Both the position numbers and the translations under genes were made by a program. The notes under the pieces are model-generated. The model had not been told where the DNA came from and did no database searches. It saw nothing but the letters and a program-made list of their open reading frames with translations. DNA of 29,379 nucleotides, from positions 1-29,379 of the forward strand of contig CABQCA010000012.1 in NCBI GenBank assembly GCA_902462525.1. The letters are read 5' to 3'. The stretch's first letter is position 1; each line of letters opens with the position of its first letter. The DNA comes from an uncultured Porphyromonadaceae bacterium. GTDB taxonomy: Bacteria > Bacteroidota > Bacteroidia > Bacteroidales > Muribaculaceae. Positions 7,070 through 15,353 of this stretch are shown here, in pieces.

Positions 7070-8368
7070 ATGAAAAAAATATTGCAGCAGGTGCTGTGGG
7101 ACATGCGCCAGCAGCCTGTGATAGGAATAGTGACAATGACGGGAACGGCACTGGCCATTTTCCTGATAATGATAGTGGTGATGATGGAACGCGTGAACGA
7201 GGCTCCTTTCGCACCCGAGACAAACCGCGGACGTACCCTCTACGGCAAGTACATTCACACCGCCAATGCCGGTGACGATAATTCCGAAAACGGTTCTTCG
7301 GCAAGCATGAGCGAAAAGACTGTGCGGCGCCTCTACGACAATCTCGACGACGCCGAGTGCATGACAGTGATATACGACGACGACGGCCAGAACGACATCA
7401 TGGTGCCGGGCCACGCCGCCACCATGCAGTATGTGAAAGCGAGCGACCACAATATCTGGCGTGTATTCGACTTCGATTTCATCGCCGGCCGTCCTTTCGA
7501 CCGGAACTCCTACGAAACCTCGGCTCGTGAGATTGTGCTCACCGAAAGTCTTGCCGGCCGTCTGTTCGGCAGCGCGGAGCAAGCCCTGGAGCAGACGGTG
7601 CTGGTGAAACAGAAGCCCTTCCGTGTCATTGGTGTAGTGGCCGACGTATCGCCTCTTGCCCGCGAGGCTTTCGCCGAAGCTTACGTCACCTACCGCGCCA
7701 TGGGCTACGAGAATTACACGTGGGGCAGCGGCGACGACGATGTCTTCGGACCGTTCTACGGCATCATCGTCGCTGAAAGCCCGGCAACATTCGGAAGAAT
7801 ACGGGCCGACGTGCAGAGCCGCAAGCACCTGCTCGACGAAGAGCTGAAAGCCTCAGGCCGCACTCTCCGCGACCACGGAGCACCTTTCACGCAGACCGAA
7901 GTCTACACCGTGCGCGGAAGCAACGGCGACGTCGACACCAGCGGCAGAAAGATGCGATGGATAATCTACGGCATACTGCTGATAGTGCCTGCCATAAATC
8001 TGAGCAGCATGACACAGGGGCGTCTCTTCCGCCGCATTGCCGACATAGGTGTTAAGCGTGCTTTCGGCTGCACCCGCTGGGGCATAGTGCGCGGCATTCT
8101 GGCCGAAAATTTCCTTGTTACACTCGCCGGAGGCATCATCGGTCTGCTGCTGTGCTTCGTTTTCGGATACTTCTTCTCCGGCATGGTATTCACCGACATA
8201 GAAATCGACCGCGACATCAGCACTCCCCTCCAACTGCTGTTCGACTGGAAGCTCTACGCCATGGCGCTCCTTTTCTGCTTCGTGCTCAATCTTCTGAGCA
8301 GCGGCGTCCCGGCATGGCGAGCCGCCCGCGTCGATCCCGTGAAAGCACTGTCGAGACATAATGTATAA
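7070..8368 (+). CDS. ABC transporter permease, FtsX/MacB family (first)
   Basis: A 432-residue inner-membrane permease of the MacB/FtsX family. It has one N-terminal membrane helix (about residues 20-40, IGIVTMTGTALAIFLIMIVV), a large periplasmic MacB_PCD-like domain (about 45-290), then three membrane helices beginning near 300 in the FtsX domain. The family's helix-linking motif DIGVKRAFGCTRWGIVRGIL is near 325-345, and the end PAWRAARVDPVKALSRHNV is typical. It lacks an ATPase domain and should pair with the ATPase at 6228 and the second permease at 8419. MacB-type systems export peptides, toxins or lipids without moving substrate through the membrane helices; the substrate here is unknown. 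Confidence 0.93.
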   Translation: MKKILQQVLWDMRQQPVIGIVTMTGTALAIFLIMIVVMMERVNEAPFAPETNRGRTLYGKYIHTANAGDDNSENGSSASMSEKTVRRLYDNLDDAECMTVIYDDDGQNDIMVPGHAATMQYVKASDHNIWRVFDFDFIAGRPFDRNSYETSAREIVLTESLAGRLFGSAEQALEQTVLVKQKPFRVIGVVADVSPLAREAFAEAYVTYRAMGYENYTWGSGDDDVFGPFYGIIVAESPATFGRIRADVQSRKHLLDEELKASGRTLRDHGAPFTQTEVYTVRGSNGDVDTSGRKMRWIIYGILLIVPAINLSSMTQGRLFRRIADIGVKRAFGCTRWGIVRGILAENFLVTLAGGIIGLLLCFVFGYFFSGMVFTDIEIDRDISTPLQLLFDWKLYAMALLFCFVLNLLSSGVPAWRAARVDPVKALSRHNV

Positions 8369-8370
8369 TT

Positions 8371-8400
8371 TGTAGGGGCGCAAAATATTGCGCCCCTACA
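8371..8400. repeat. perfect 13-bp inverted repeat between the two permease genes
   Basis: TGTAGGGGCGCAA (8371-8383), loop AATA, TTGCGCCCCTACA (8388-8400) form a perfect hairpin. No T-run follows, so a plain intrinsic terminator is unlikely. Its GTAGGGGCGC core recurs at 21889 and as AGGGGCG in the modular repeats. It could attenuate or stabilise the operon transcript, or be a mobile palindromic repeat of the REP type. Confidence 0.75.
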
Positions 8401-8418
8401 TCCTAACTTCACAAAAAA

Positions 8419-9669
8419 ATGAAACGCAAACTTTTAAAACAGATAGGCAACGAGTGGCGGTCGAACCTGTGGCTGATGGCCGAACTGCTCATCATCAGCA
8501 GCGTGCTGTGGTTTATTTTCGACTATGCCGGCACTTACATGAGCGTGGCAAATCAGCCCGTAGGCCTCGACACCGACCACGTGTACACCCTCTCAATTCA
8601 ACACCGGTCCGAGGACAGCCCCTACTACGAAACACCGCCCGAAGGCGAGAATGAACAAAAGCAGGTCCGCCGCGTGATGCGACGACTGGCCGAACGCCCC
8701 GAAATAGAGGCCGTATGCACCGGCAGCACCGCGCCCTACAACTATAACTTCTGGGGCGAAGGACTCACACCGGCCTCACAGCTGCCCGACTCGGCTTCGC
8801 TCGCCGACGCAACCCTCTATGGCCGCAACAACCGCATTTTGGCAAGTCCTGAATATGCCGAAGTGTTCCGCATGAGAGGCATACACGGCGAAACCCCCGA
8901 ACAACTGCGAGCTATCCTCGAGGAAGGCAAAATCATAGTGACGTCAAACGCCGCCGGCCGCGGCATGACACCCGATGACCTGATGAATATGAATGTCTAC
9001 ATGAGCGACAGCACCAATCTGCTGACCATAGGCGCCGTTATCGGGCCGCTGAAACGCAGTGTTTTCGAGCCGGTCTTCCACTCGTCGACCATCACACCGA
9101 TCAAAGGAATCCGCAGCATCTACTTCCGGGTGAAAGCCGACGCCGACCGCGATTTTAAGAAAAAATTCCTCGATGAGATAGCCCCGGGCCTGAACTACGG
9201 CAATGCCTATGTCGCCGACATCTCGAGCCTCGACGAAATCCGCGAACAGCTGCACCGCAGCGACTACGCCGACCTGCGCAACATGTACATATGCATGGGA
9301 TTCCTGCTGCTCACCGTCTTTTTGGGGATTCTGGGCACCTTCTGGTTCCGCACACAGCAACGCACCCACGAACTTGCCATCAGGCTCACCGTCGGAGCAT
9401 CGCGTACTCTCATTTTCAAGCGTCTGATAAGCGAAGGATTGCTGCTGCTGGTTCTTGTGACACCTTTTGCCGTCGGAATCGACGCTGTGATAGAATACAA
9501 CAATCTCACAGCTTCGAGCCAGTATTTCGAAGAATCCATGTGGATGCGGACTTTCGTCGAAGCCGCGGTCGTATTCGTCTGCATGGCGGTGATGATAGTG
9601 GCCGGCATCGCCTTCCCGGCCGCCAAAGCCATGAAAGTAGAACCGGCAGCAGTGCTCGCCGGCGAATGA
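8419..9669 (+). CDS. ABC transporter permease, FtsX/MacB family (second)
   Basis: A 416-residue permease with the same architecture as its neighbour: an N-terminal helix (about residues 19-36, LLIISSVLWFIFDYAGTY), a large periplasmic domain (about 37-285), and three C-terminal helices. The FtsX segment THELAIRLTVGASRTLIFKR is near 315-335 and the C-terminus AFPAAKAMKVEPAAVLAGE is typical. The two permeases are clearly related in layout but diverged, which suggests a heterodimer. The gene starts 50 bp after the first permease, beyond the perfect hairpin. Confidence 0.92.
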   Translation: MKRKLLKQIGNEWRSNLWLMAELLIISSVLWFIFDYAGTYMSVANQPVGLDTDHVYTLSIQHRSEDSPYYETPPEGENEQKQVRRVMRRLAERPEIEAVCTGSTAPYNYNFWGEGLTPASQLPDSASLADATLYGRNNRILASPEYAEVFRMRGIHGETPEQLRAILEEGKIIVTSNAAGRGMTPDDLMNMNVYMSDSTNLLTIGAVIGPLKRSVFEPVFHSSTITPIKGIRSIYFRVKADADRDFKKKFLDEIAPGLNYGNAYVADISSLDEIREQLHRSDYADLRNMYICMGFLLLTVFLGILGTFWFRTQQRTHELAIRLTVGASRTLIFKRLISEGLLLLVLVTPFAVGIDAVIEYNNLTASSQYFEESMWMRTFVEAAVVFVCMAVMIVAGIAFPAAKAMKVEPAAVLAGE

Positions 9670-9689
9670 GCACTGCCTGTAATTATGGG

Positions 9690-9886
9690 GTTTATAATTT
9701 TGGGTTTATAAAGTTGAAAAAGTGTAAAAAGTTAAGATAATAGTTTTTAGGGGCGAGGTACGAGGGTAAGAGCCTGTCAGCTCAAAATTCCTAACTTCTT
9801 AATTTCCTAATAGCCTGTCAGCCTGTCCGCTTGTCAGCCTAAAAAACTCCTAACCTCCTAATATCCTGACTTCCTAACTTCCTAAA
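9690..9886. repeat. modular intergenic repeat, inverted copy before the TolC-type gene
   Basis: This gap holds the reverse complement of the order at 6075-6210: TTTATAAAGTTGAAAAAG, AAAAGTTAAGATAATAGTTT (the reverse of TTATCTTAACTTTT, 9727-9740), TTAGGGGCGAGG, GAGCCTGTCAGC, CCTAACTT words, GCCTGTCAGCC words, and again CCTAACCTCCTAATATCC. The tract runs directly up to the ATG at 9887. Confidence 0.7.
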
Positions 9887-11318
9887 ATGCGATTGATTCT
9901 TATTCTTTTTCTCGTGTGCTGTATTCCGGTCTCCGGCCGGGATACGCTGCGGGTGACTCTCCCGGAGCGTCGACGCCGCCGTAGCCCTCAACAAACTGCG
10001 CAGCGCCTACTGGGAGTACCGCTCCTACCGCGCCGACCTGCTGCCCGAAGTGAACTTTACGGCTAAAGCTCCAGGCTACTACAAGCAGTATTCGTCGTAC
10101 CAGAACGCCGACGGTTCGTACGGCTTCGTGAACAACAACTATCTCAACATATCCGGCGAACTGTCGGTGCAGCAGAAGCTGTGGTTTTCGGGCGGCACGC
10201 TGTCGCTCAACACATCGCTCGATTTCTACCGTCAGCTCAGCGGCAACAAATATAACCGCTACATGGCAATCCCCGTGGCACTGACACTGCGTCAGCCCGT
10301 ATTCGGCGTCAACACCGTGAAATGGAACCGCCGCATCGAGCCCGAGCGCTACGCCGAGGCGCTCGCCGCCTTTCTCAGCGAAACCGAAGAAGTGGCCATG
10401 AGCGCGATAAGCAACTTTTTCAGCCTGCTGCTGTGCCGCGAGAACGTGGAGATTTCGCGCCAGAACCTCCGCAACGCCGAAAAACTCTATGAGGTGGCCC
10501 GCGAGAAACGCTCCATGGGCCGCATAAGTAAAAACGATCTTCTGCAGATGGAACTCAACGTGCTCGACGCACGCTCTGCTCTCACCACCCGAGAGAGCGA
10601 CCTCAAAAGCGCAATGTTCCGCCTGCGTTCGTTTCTCGACTACGAGGACGATGTAGAGATAGAACCCGTGCTGCCGGGCGAACTGCCCGAAGTGACCATA
10701 AACTACGACGATGCCCTCGACAAGGCGCTGGAAAACAATAAATTCGCCAAAAACATACGCCGCCGGCAGCTTGAAGCCGATTATGCCGTGGCGCAGGCCA
10801 AGGGCAATCTGCGCCAGATCGAACTATTCGCACAGATCGGCTACACCGGTACCGGAAAGCAGTTCCGCAACGCCTACGATCCGCTGAAGGACAACCAGGT
10901 GGTGGAAGTAGGCTTCTCGGTGCCGCTGCTCGACTGGGGCAAGCGCCGCGGTAAGGTGAAGGTAGCCCAGAGTCAGCGCGAGCTCACCGAAAGTCAGGTG
11001 CGTCAGGAAAAGCAGAATTTCAGTCAGGACCTGTTCGTTCTCGTCGAACGCTTCAACAACCAGCAGCAGCAGCTCGAAATGGCCGAACGAGCCGACACCA
11101 TAGCCCGGCAGCGCTACGACACCAATGTCGAGACCTTCATGATAGGCAAAATATCGACACTCGACCTCAACGACTCCCAGACTACCAAGGACGAAATGCG
11201 CCAGGCGCTTGTCAACGAACTCTACCTGCTGTGGCGCTACTACTACGAAATCAGAAGCATAACCCTCTGGGACTATGAACGCGGCATCCTCCTCGATGCA
11301 GGCATACAAGATTTCTGA
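9887..11318 (+). pseudogene. TolC-family outer membrane efflux protein, frameshifted near its N-terminus
   Basis: The outer-membrane channel of the export system, with a broken reading frame. The ATG at 9887 opens a signal peptide (MRLILILFLVCCIPVSG) and the start of the mature domain, DTLRVTLPE. That frame ends at TAA 10064. The remainder of the protein (VDAAVALNKLRSAYWEY onward, to 11318) lies in another frame, joined at about 9966-9968, and is closed upstream by TGA at 9954. The second frame alone gives 422 residues from a GTG at 10050 but no signal peptide. It contains the two outer-membrane-efflux repeats, with the helical segments around residues 85-190 and 300-400. Relative to the family a short stretch of the first helix seems missing, so an indel not divisible by three is likely. 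A sequencing error is possible. Confidence 0.8.
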
Positions 11319-11336
11319 CATTACGGAATTTTTGCT

Positions 11337-11344
11337 TATTTTTG
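11337..11344 (+). promoter_or_regulatory. possible -7 promoter element before the response regulator
   Basis: TATTTTTG fits TAnnTTTG but lies only four bases before the ATG at 11349, and no clear -33 TTTG is at the proper spacing. If used, the mRNA would be essentially leaderless. Confidence 0.3.
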
Positions 11345-11348
11345 TACT

Positions 11349-12668
11349 ATGATTTATATCGTTGACGATGACAAAGCGGTGCGCCTGGCGCTTGGAGTGG
11401 CACTGAAGCACAGCGGCTACGAATACCGGACATTCGAAGGGCCCGACGACCTTCTGACGGCAGTGCGCGCCCGGTGCCCGGAACTGATCATTTCGGACAT
11501 GAATTTCGGAACCCGCATCGACGGCAACGACGGCCTCGAGCTCCTTCAGCGTCTGAAAATACTGTGCCCGACCGTGCCCGTGATTCTGATAACGGCATGG
11601 GGGAGCATACCGCTTGCCGTGGAGGGCGTAAAGGCCGGCGCCTTCGATTTCATTACCAAGCCCTGGAACGGGCGTCTGCTGATGCAGCGTGTGGCCACGG
11701 CTCTCGAGCTGTCGCGTCCCGCCGAAGCAGCCGCTGAGTTCCGCCGCGACGGTATAATAGGCGAAAGCAAGGCTCTGCGCCGCGTCCTCGACATGGCCGC
11801 CCGGATAGCGCCCACCGACGCACCTGTTCTCATAACGGGCGAAAACGGCACCGGCAAGGAAATGCTTGCCCGAGCCATTCACAACAACAGCCGCCGGGCC
11901 ACCGGACCTTTCATAGCAGTCAATGCCGGCGCCATGCCCCGCGAACTGTTCGAAAGCGAGATGTTCGGCTACGTACGCGGTGCTTTCACCGGTGCGGCAG
12001 CCGACCGCGAAGGACGTTTCGCGCTCGCCGACGGCGGAACTATCTTCCTCGACGAAGTGGGCGAACTCGACATCAACAGTCAGGTGAAACTGCTGCGTGT
12101 TCTTCAGGAGCACACTTTCGAACCTCTCGGCAGCAGCAGGCAGCAGAAATCAGATTTTCGCGTCATCTGCGCCACAAACGCCGACCTCGCCGCCAAAATC
12201 AAAGACCGAACATTCCGCGAGGACCTTTTCTACCGCATCAACACCATCGAAATACAGATGCCGGGGCTCGACGAGCGCCGCAGCGATATTCCTCTGCTTG
12301 CCAACCACTTCCTCGACGCCATAGCCCCCGGCCATACCGCCATTCCGGTGCCGTCGCTTCGCAAACTCGCGGCAATGCACTTCCCCGGCAACATTCGCCA
12401 GCTCAAGAACGTAGTGGAACGCGCCTGGTACAGCGATACGGCTCTCGGCCCCGACGCCTTCGACGCCGGCACGGCACAACAACCCGACACTGCAGCCAAC
12501 AGCGGCGACCTCCGTACCCTCGACCAGCTCGAACGGACAGCTATAATAGAAGCACTGAGCCGCAACCGCCTGAACATGACTGCCGCGGCAGCCGAATTAG
12601 GCATCACACGCCAGTCGCTGGGGCGCAGAATCGAGAAGTACGGAATCGACACAGGAACTATTCTATAA
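11349..12668 (+). CDS. NtrC-family sigma-54-dependent response regulator
   Basis: A 439-residue DNA-binding response regulator that activates sigma-54 promoters. The receiver domain (1-115) has the acidic pocket VDDD at 5-8, phosphoacceptor D50 (LIISD) and K104 (ITKPW). The AAA+ domain (about 135-365) has Walker A GENGTGKE at 164-171, the sigma-54 contact loop GAFTGA at 211-216 and Walker B GGTIFLDEVGEL near 230. The C-terminus is a Fis-type helix-turn-helix (MTAAAAELGITRQSLGRRIE). All residues needed to drive sigma-54 polymerase appear intact. It follows the TolC-type gene by 30 bp and precedes the histidine kinase by 8 bp. The most obvious target is the promoter at 4782-4797. Confidence 0.95.
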   Translation: MIYIVDDDKAVRLALGVALKHSGYEYRTFEGPDDLLTAVRARCPELIISDMNFGTRIDGNDGLELLQRLKILCPTVPVILITAWGSIPLAVEGVKAGAFDFITKPWNGRLLMQRVATALELSRPAEAAAEFRRDGIIGESKALRRVLDMAARIAPTDAPVLITGENGTGKEMLARAIHNNSRRATGPFIAVNAGAMPRELFESEMFGYVRGAFTGAAADREGRFALADGGTIFLDEVGELDINSQVKLLRVLQEHTFEPLGSSRQQKSDFRVICATNADLAAKIKDRTFREDLFYRINTIEIQMPGLDERRSDIPLLANHFLDAIAPGHTAIPVPSLRKLAAMHFPGNIRQLKNVVERAWYSDTALGPDAFDAGTAQQPDTAANSGDLRTLDQLERTAIIEALSRNRLNMTAAAAELGITRQSLGRRIEKYGIDTGTIL

Positions 12669-12676
12669 ACCGAACG

Positions 12677-13915
12677 ATGAAAACGCCGCTGACCATACTC
12701 GTTGTCCTTGCAGTCGCCGTAACGGCAGCGGCCGCTATCGCGCTGCCTTTCTTCATTGAGAGCAAAGCGCTGTGGTGGCTCGAAGGAGCCATGGCACTCG
12801 TCATAGTTCTTCTGATAGCGCTGCAGAGGGCTGTAGTAGCCCCTATGACAGCCCTTGACCACGGCATAGGTCTGCTTAAGGCGCAGGACTTTTCGAGCCG
12901 CCTTGTGCGCACCGGCTACGGACCCGCCGACCGCATCGGCGCCACCTTCAACGCCATGATGGAGCAGCTGCACAACGAGCGTCTGCGTGTCATCGAGCAG
13001 AATCATTTTCTCGACACCCTCATCGAAGCCTCGCCTGCCGGCATAATGATTCTTAACTTCGACGGCAGCACCGCCAGCGCCAACCGCGCGGCGCAGCGTG
13101 CCCTTGCCAGCGCCGAAGTGGCCGGCACAATAGCGAATCTGCGACGCGGTGAACGGCGTATAGTGCGCACAAACGACTCGAGAATCTACGCCTGCACCAG
13201 ACTTTCGTTTCTCGACAAGGGTCATCACCGTCCCTTTGTGATGATCGAGGCGCTGACAGAGGAAGTACTCAAAGCCGAGCGAGCCTCCTACGGTAAAGTG
13301 ATACGCACCATGGTTCATGAGGTGAACAACACCCTATCGGGCGTTGTGGCGCTCATGGAAACGTGTGCCGATGCGAGCGGCGACTACAGCATAGCGGAAG
13401 CCGCCCACAGCTGCAGCGAACGCTGCACGGCTCTGTCGCGCTTCATCGGCAATTTCGCCGATGTTGTGAAGACCGGCAGCCCCGACCTGCGCCCGTGCGA
13501 CCTCAACGACTTCATGCTCGGGCTGCGTCCCTTCCTCGAAAGTCTCTGCTCGGGACGCGACATAGAACTGCGCTACAACCTCGACCCGGAAATGAAACAC
13601 CTGCCCATCGACCGCATTCAGATGGAGCAGGTGCTTGTGAATATAGTAAAAAATGCCGCCGAAAGCATAGGCTCACACGGCGTTGTGGAAATCAGCACTA
13701 CAGCGCAACCGCCGGTTCTTATCGTTGCCGACAACGGACCGGGCATCAGCGAGGAGGCCGCCGGCAGCCTTTTCGCGCCTTTTTTCTCGACAAAGGAAAG
13801 CGGTCAGGGCATAGGCCTGACACTGTCAGCCGAAATACTGCGCGGCCACGGCTTCGCCTTCCGTCTATTCACCGAAAACGCCCTCACCCGCTTCGAAATC
13901 CGATTAGGAGATTAG
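12677..13915 (+). CDS. sensor histidine kinase, partner of the NtrC-type regulator
   Basis: A 412-residue membrane-bound sensor kinase. Two membrane helices (about residues 4-25 and 32-54) are separated by only a few residues, so there is almost no periplasmic sensor domain; sensing is probably in the membrane or cytosol. A HAMP-like linker (about 55-110) and a PAS-like segment (NHFLDTLIEASPAGIMILNFDG) follow. The phosphoacceptor is H214 in MVHEVNNTLSG. The catalytic domain has the N box VLVNIVKNAAESIG, the G1 box VADNGPGIS and the G2 box GIGLTLSAEIL. Similar intramembrane-sensing kinases answer envelope stress, which would fit control of an efflux system, but that is inference. Confidence 0.93.
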   Translation: MKTPLTILVVLAVAVTAAAAIALPFFIESKALWWLEGAMALVIVLLIALQRAVVAPMTALDHGIGLLKAQDFSSRLVRTGYGPADRIGATFNAMMEQLHNERLRVIEQNHFLDTLIEASPAGIMILNFDGSTASANRAAQRALASAEVAGTIANLRRGERRIVRTNDSRIYACTRLSFLDKGHHRPFVMIEALTEEVLKAERASYGKVIRTMVHEVNNTLSGVVALMETCADASGDYSIAEAAHSCSERCTALSRFIGNFADVVKTGSPDLRPCDLNDFMLGLRPFLESLCSGRDIELRYNLDPEMKHLPIDRIQMEQVLVNIVKNAAESIGSHGVVEISTTAQPPVLIVADNGPGISEEAAGSLFAPFFSTKESGQGIGLTLSAEILRGHGFAFRLFTENALTRFEIRLGD

Positions 13916-14245
13916 GAAAATAGGAAATCAAGGCCATTAAGAATTTTAAGTTGACTGTGGACACCCATGACTTGATTTAATAATTTTTTTTCACATTTTG
14001 AAAGCCCGTTGCTCGTCTATTGCCAAGCCCGGTTTTTTGTAAAAGTACTTGATGTAATCGCAAAAATATGTGCATTGTTGTTTCTTGGTTGTGTTTTTTA
14101 ATTAGCAACTTATTCCTAATGGAAAGTCGTTTTCAAATTCCGCATGAGGGTAAAATAAATTAACTTAATATTTGGTGTTCGTTTACGTATGCCAGCTCTT
14201 ACGAGATTACGGTGTGTTAAAAAATCATAATATTCAGCAAGTTTT
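13916..14245. other. AT-rich gene-free gap before the IS promoter region
   Basis: The first 40 bases hold a short copy of the TTAGGA/CATTAAG repeat words. The rest is AT-rich with poly-T runs (for example around 13986). No reading frame of note, tRNA or clear terminator was found. Base composition changes sharply here from the GC-rich efflux cluster to an AT-rich island. Confidence 0.5.
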
Positions 14246-14275
14246 TTTGAATTAAAAATTTTATAACTACATTTG
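14246..14275 (+). promoter_or_regulatory. promoter of the protease-serpin operon, now separated by the IS
   Basis: TTTG (14246-14249), an 18-bp spacer and TACATTTG (14268-14275) match both Bacteroidetes elements. Transcription would start near 14282, 26 bp before the left end of the IS. Without the IS and one target-site copy, the distance from the start site to the protease ATG would be about 50 nt, a normal leader. Confidence 0.6.
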
Positions 14276-14307
14276 CAATGTCGTATACGAATTTTTGGAT
14301 TAATTAA

Positions 14308-15325
14308 GAGTATGTTTACTTTTTACAGTTTTTAAACTTTAGATATGATTTATCAAGAGCTTGATAGTTGCAAAATCAATCATTTCCTCAGCGGATTCAT
14401 CGGTCTGCTCATAGTTTCTTGTGAGCCGTCTGAATCCGTCAAGCCATGCGAATGTTCTTTCCACGACCCATCTCAGAGGCTTGGGCGTAAAGCCTTTGGT
14501 CCCGTTGGGAGTGTTGCTGACCTCAAGTTCTATCAAAAAGTCAGACTTTACCTGCTCTGCAATCTCTCCGCGATACCCTCTGTCCACAAGAATTTTCTTA
14601 AGTGTGGGCCAAAAGTAAGATGTCTACTTGCAGAGTGGATAGGCAAGTTTGGAATCATGCTTCCCGGCACTGTCAACTGTCCGTCCGAGGATAAAACCGT
14701 TGCGGTCAACCACGATGTTGCGTTTGATGCCCTTTACTTTTTTATTGGCATCAAAGCCGTTGTGGCCGTGACGGTTGCCCCATTTTACGCTTTGTGCGTC
14801 CAACGCTCCGACAGTAGGGCGCTCGTTCTGCCTGCGTCTCCTTCTGATTCTCATGATTGTCTTCTCTATGAAGTGTTCTATATGGCCGTCCTCTCTCCAC
14901 TTGCGGAAATACTTATAAACCGACTGCCATTTCGGAAAATCTTTGGGGAGCATTCGCCACTGGCAACCGCTGACCAACAGATACAGGATTGCCTCGAATA
15001 CGGAGCGCAGGGAATATTTGCGGTGTCTGCAATCATTTTCAAAGAACACTTTGTTTATATAAGACCATTGACCCTCGGTCAGATGTGTCTGATAGAAGAA
15101 AGTTATATGCATGATAAAACCTTTTTTCTCCTTACAACACTCTGGCTGAGGGTTTTTCGTGCCTTTAATCTTTACTTTTGGCTTATGTTAAGATTTAGAT
15201 AGATTGTTCGAGTATGTTTTAAGATTGAATGAAAGAGTTATGGGGTTCCATAACGACTGAATGAAAGCTTAAAACAGGCCGAAAAAACTTCTGAAGATTT
15301 CATAAAGTTAAAAGTAAACATACTC
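14308..15325 (-). mobile_element. IS5-family insertion sequence (IS1031-like), 1018 bp
   Basis: Perfect 16-bp terminal inverted repeats GAGTATGTTTACTTTT (14308-14323) and AAAAGTAAACATACTC (15310-15325) bound the element. A 3-bp direct repeat TAA flanks it at 14305-14307 and 15326-15328. Ends beginning GAG and a TNA target duplication fit the IS1031 subgroup of IS5. It carries one transposase gene on the minus strand, disrupted by an internal stop. It is inserted between a promoter and the start codon of the C10 protease gene. Confidence 0.9.
14339..15112 (-). pseudogene. IS5-family DDE transposase with an in-frame TAG
   Basis: One continuous reading frame of 258 codons, including the final stop, interrupted by TAG at 14626-14624 (codon 163). 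The upstream part (162 residues, from MHITFFYQTHLTEGQWSYI to LAYPLCK) has the N-terminal helix-turn-helix region and the first catalytic Asp in LDAQSVKWG. Beyond the TAG the same frame continues TSYFWPTLKKILVDRGYRGE, with the second Asp, and then ERTFAWLDGFRRLTRNYE with the catalytic Glu. So this is a point nonsense change, not a frameshift. The two parts together match the usual IS5-family length. A purine-rich AAGGAG lies ahead of the ATG. Transposition from this copy alone is unlikely. Confidence 0.88.
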
Positions 15326-15353
15326 TAAAACGAAGTCTAACATTTAAAATCCA

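Noticed and set aside
10050..11318. GTG at 10050 as the natural start of the TolC-type gene
   Set aside because: It would lack a signal peptide, and recognisable family sequence lies upstream in the same frame and, with the signal peptide, in another frame.
14339..15112. Programmed frameshift in the transposase
   Set aside because: Both parts are in the same frame, separated only by a TAG and 12 further codons, so no frameshift is involved.
14345..15202. 285-residue plus-strand reading frame across the IS
   Set aside because: It is the antisense of the transposase gene, whose DDE motifs are on the minus strand.
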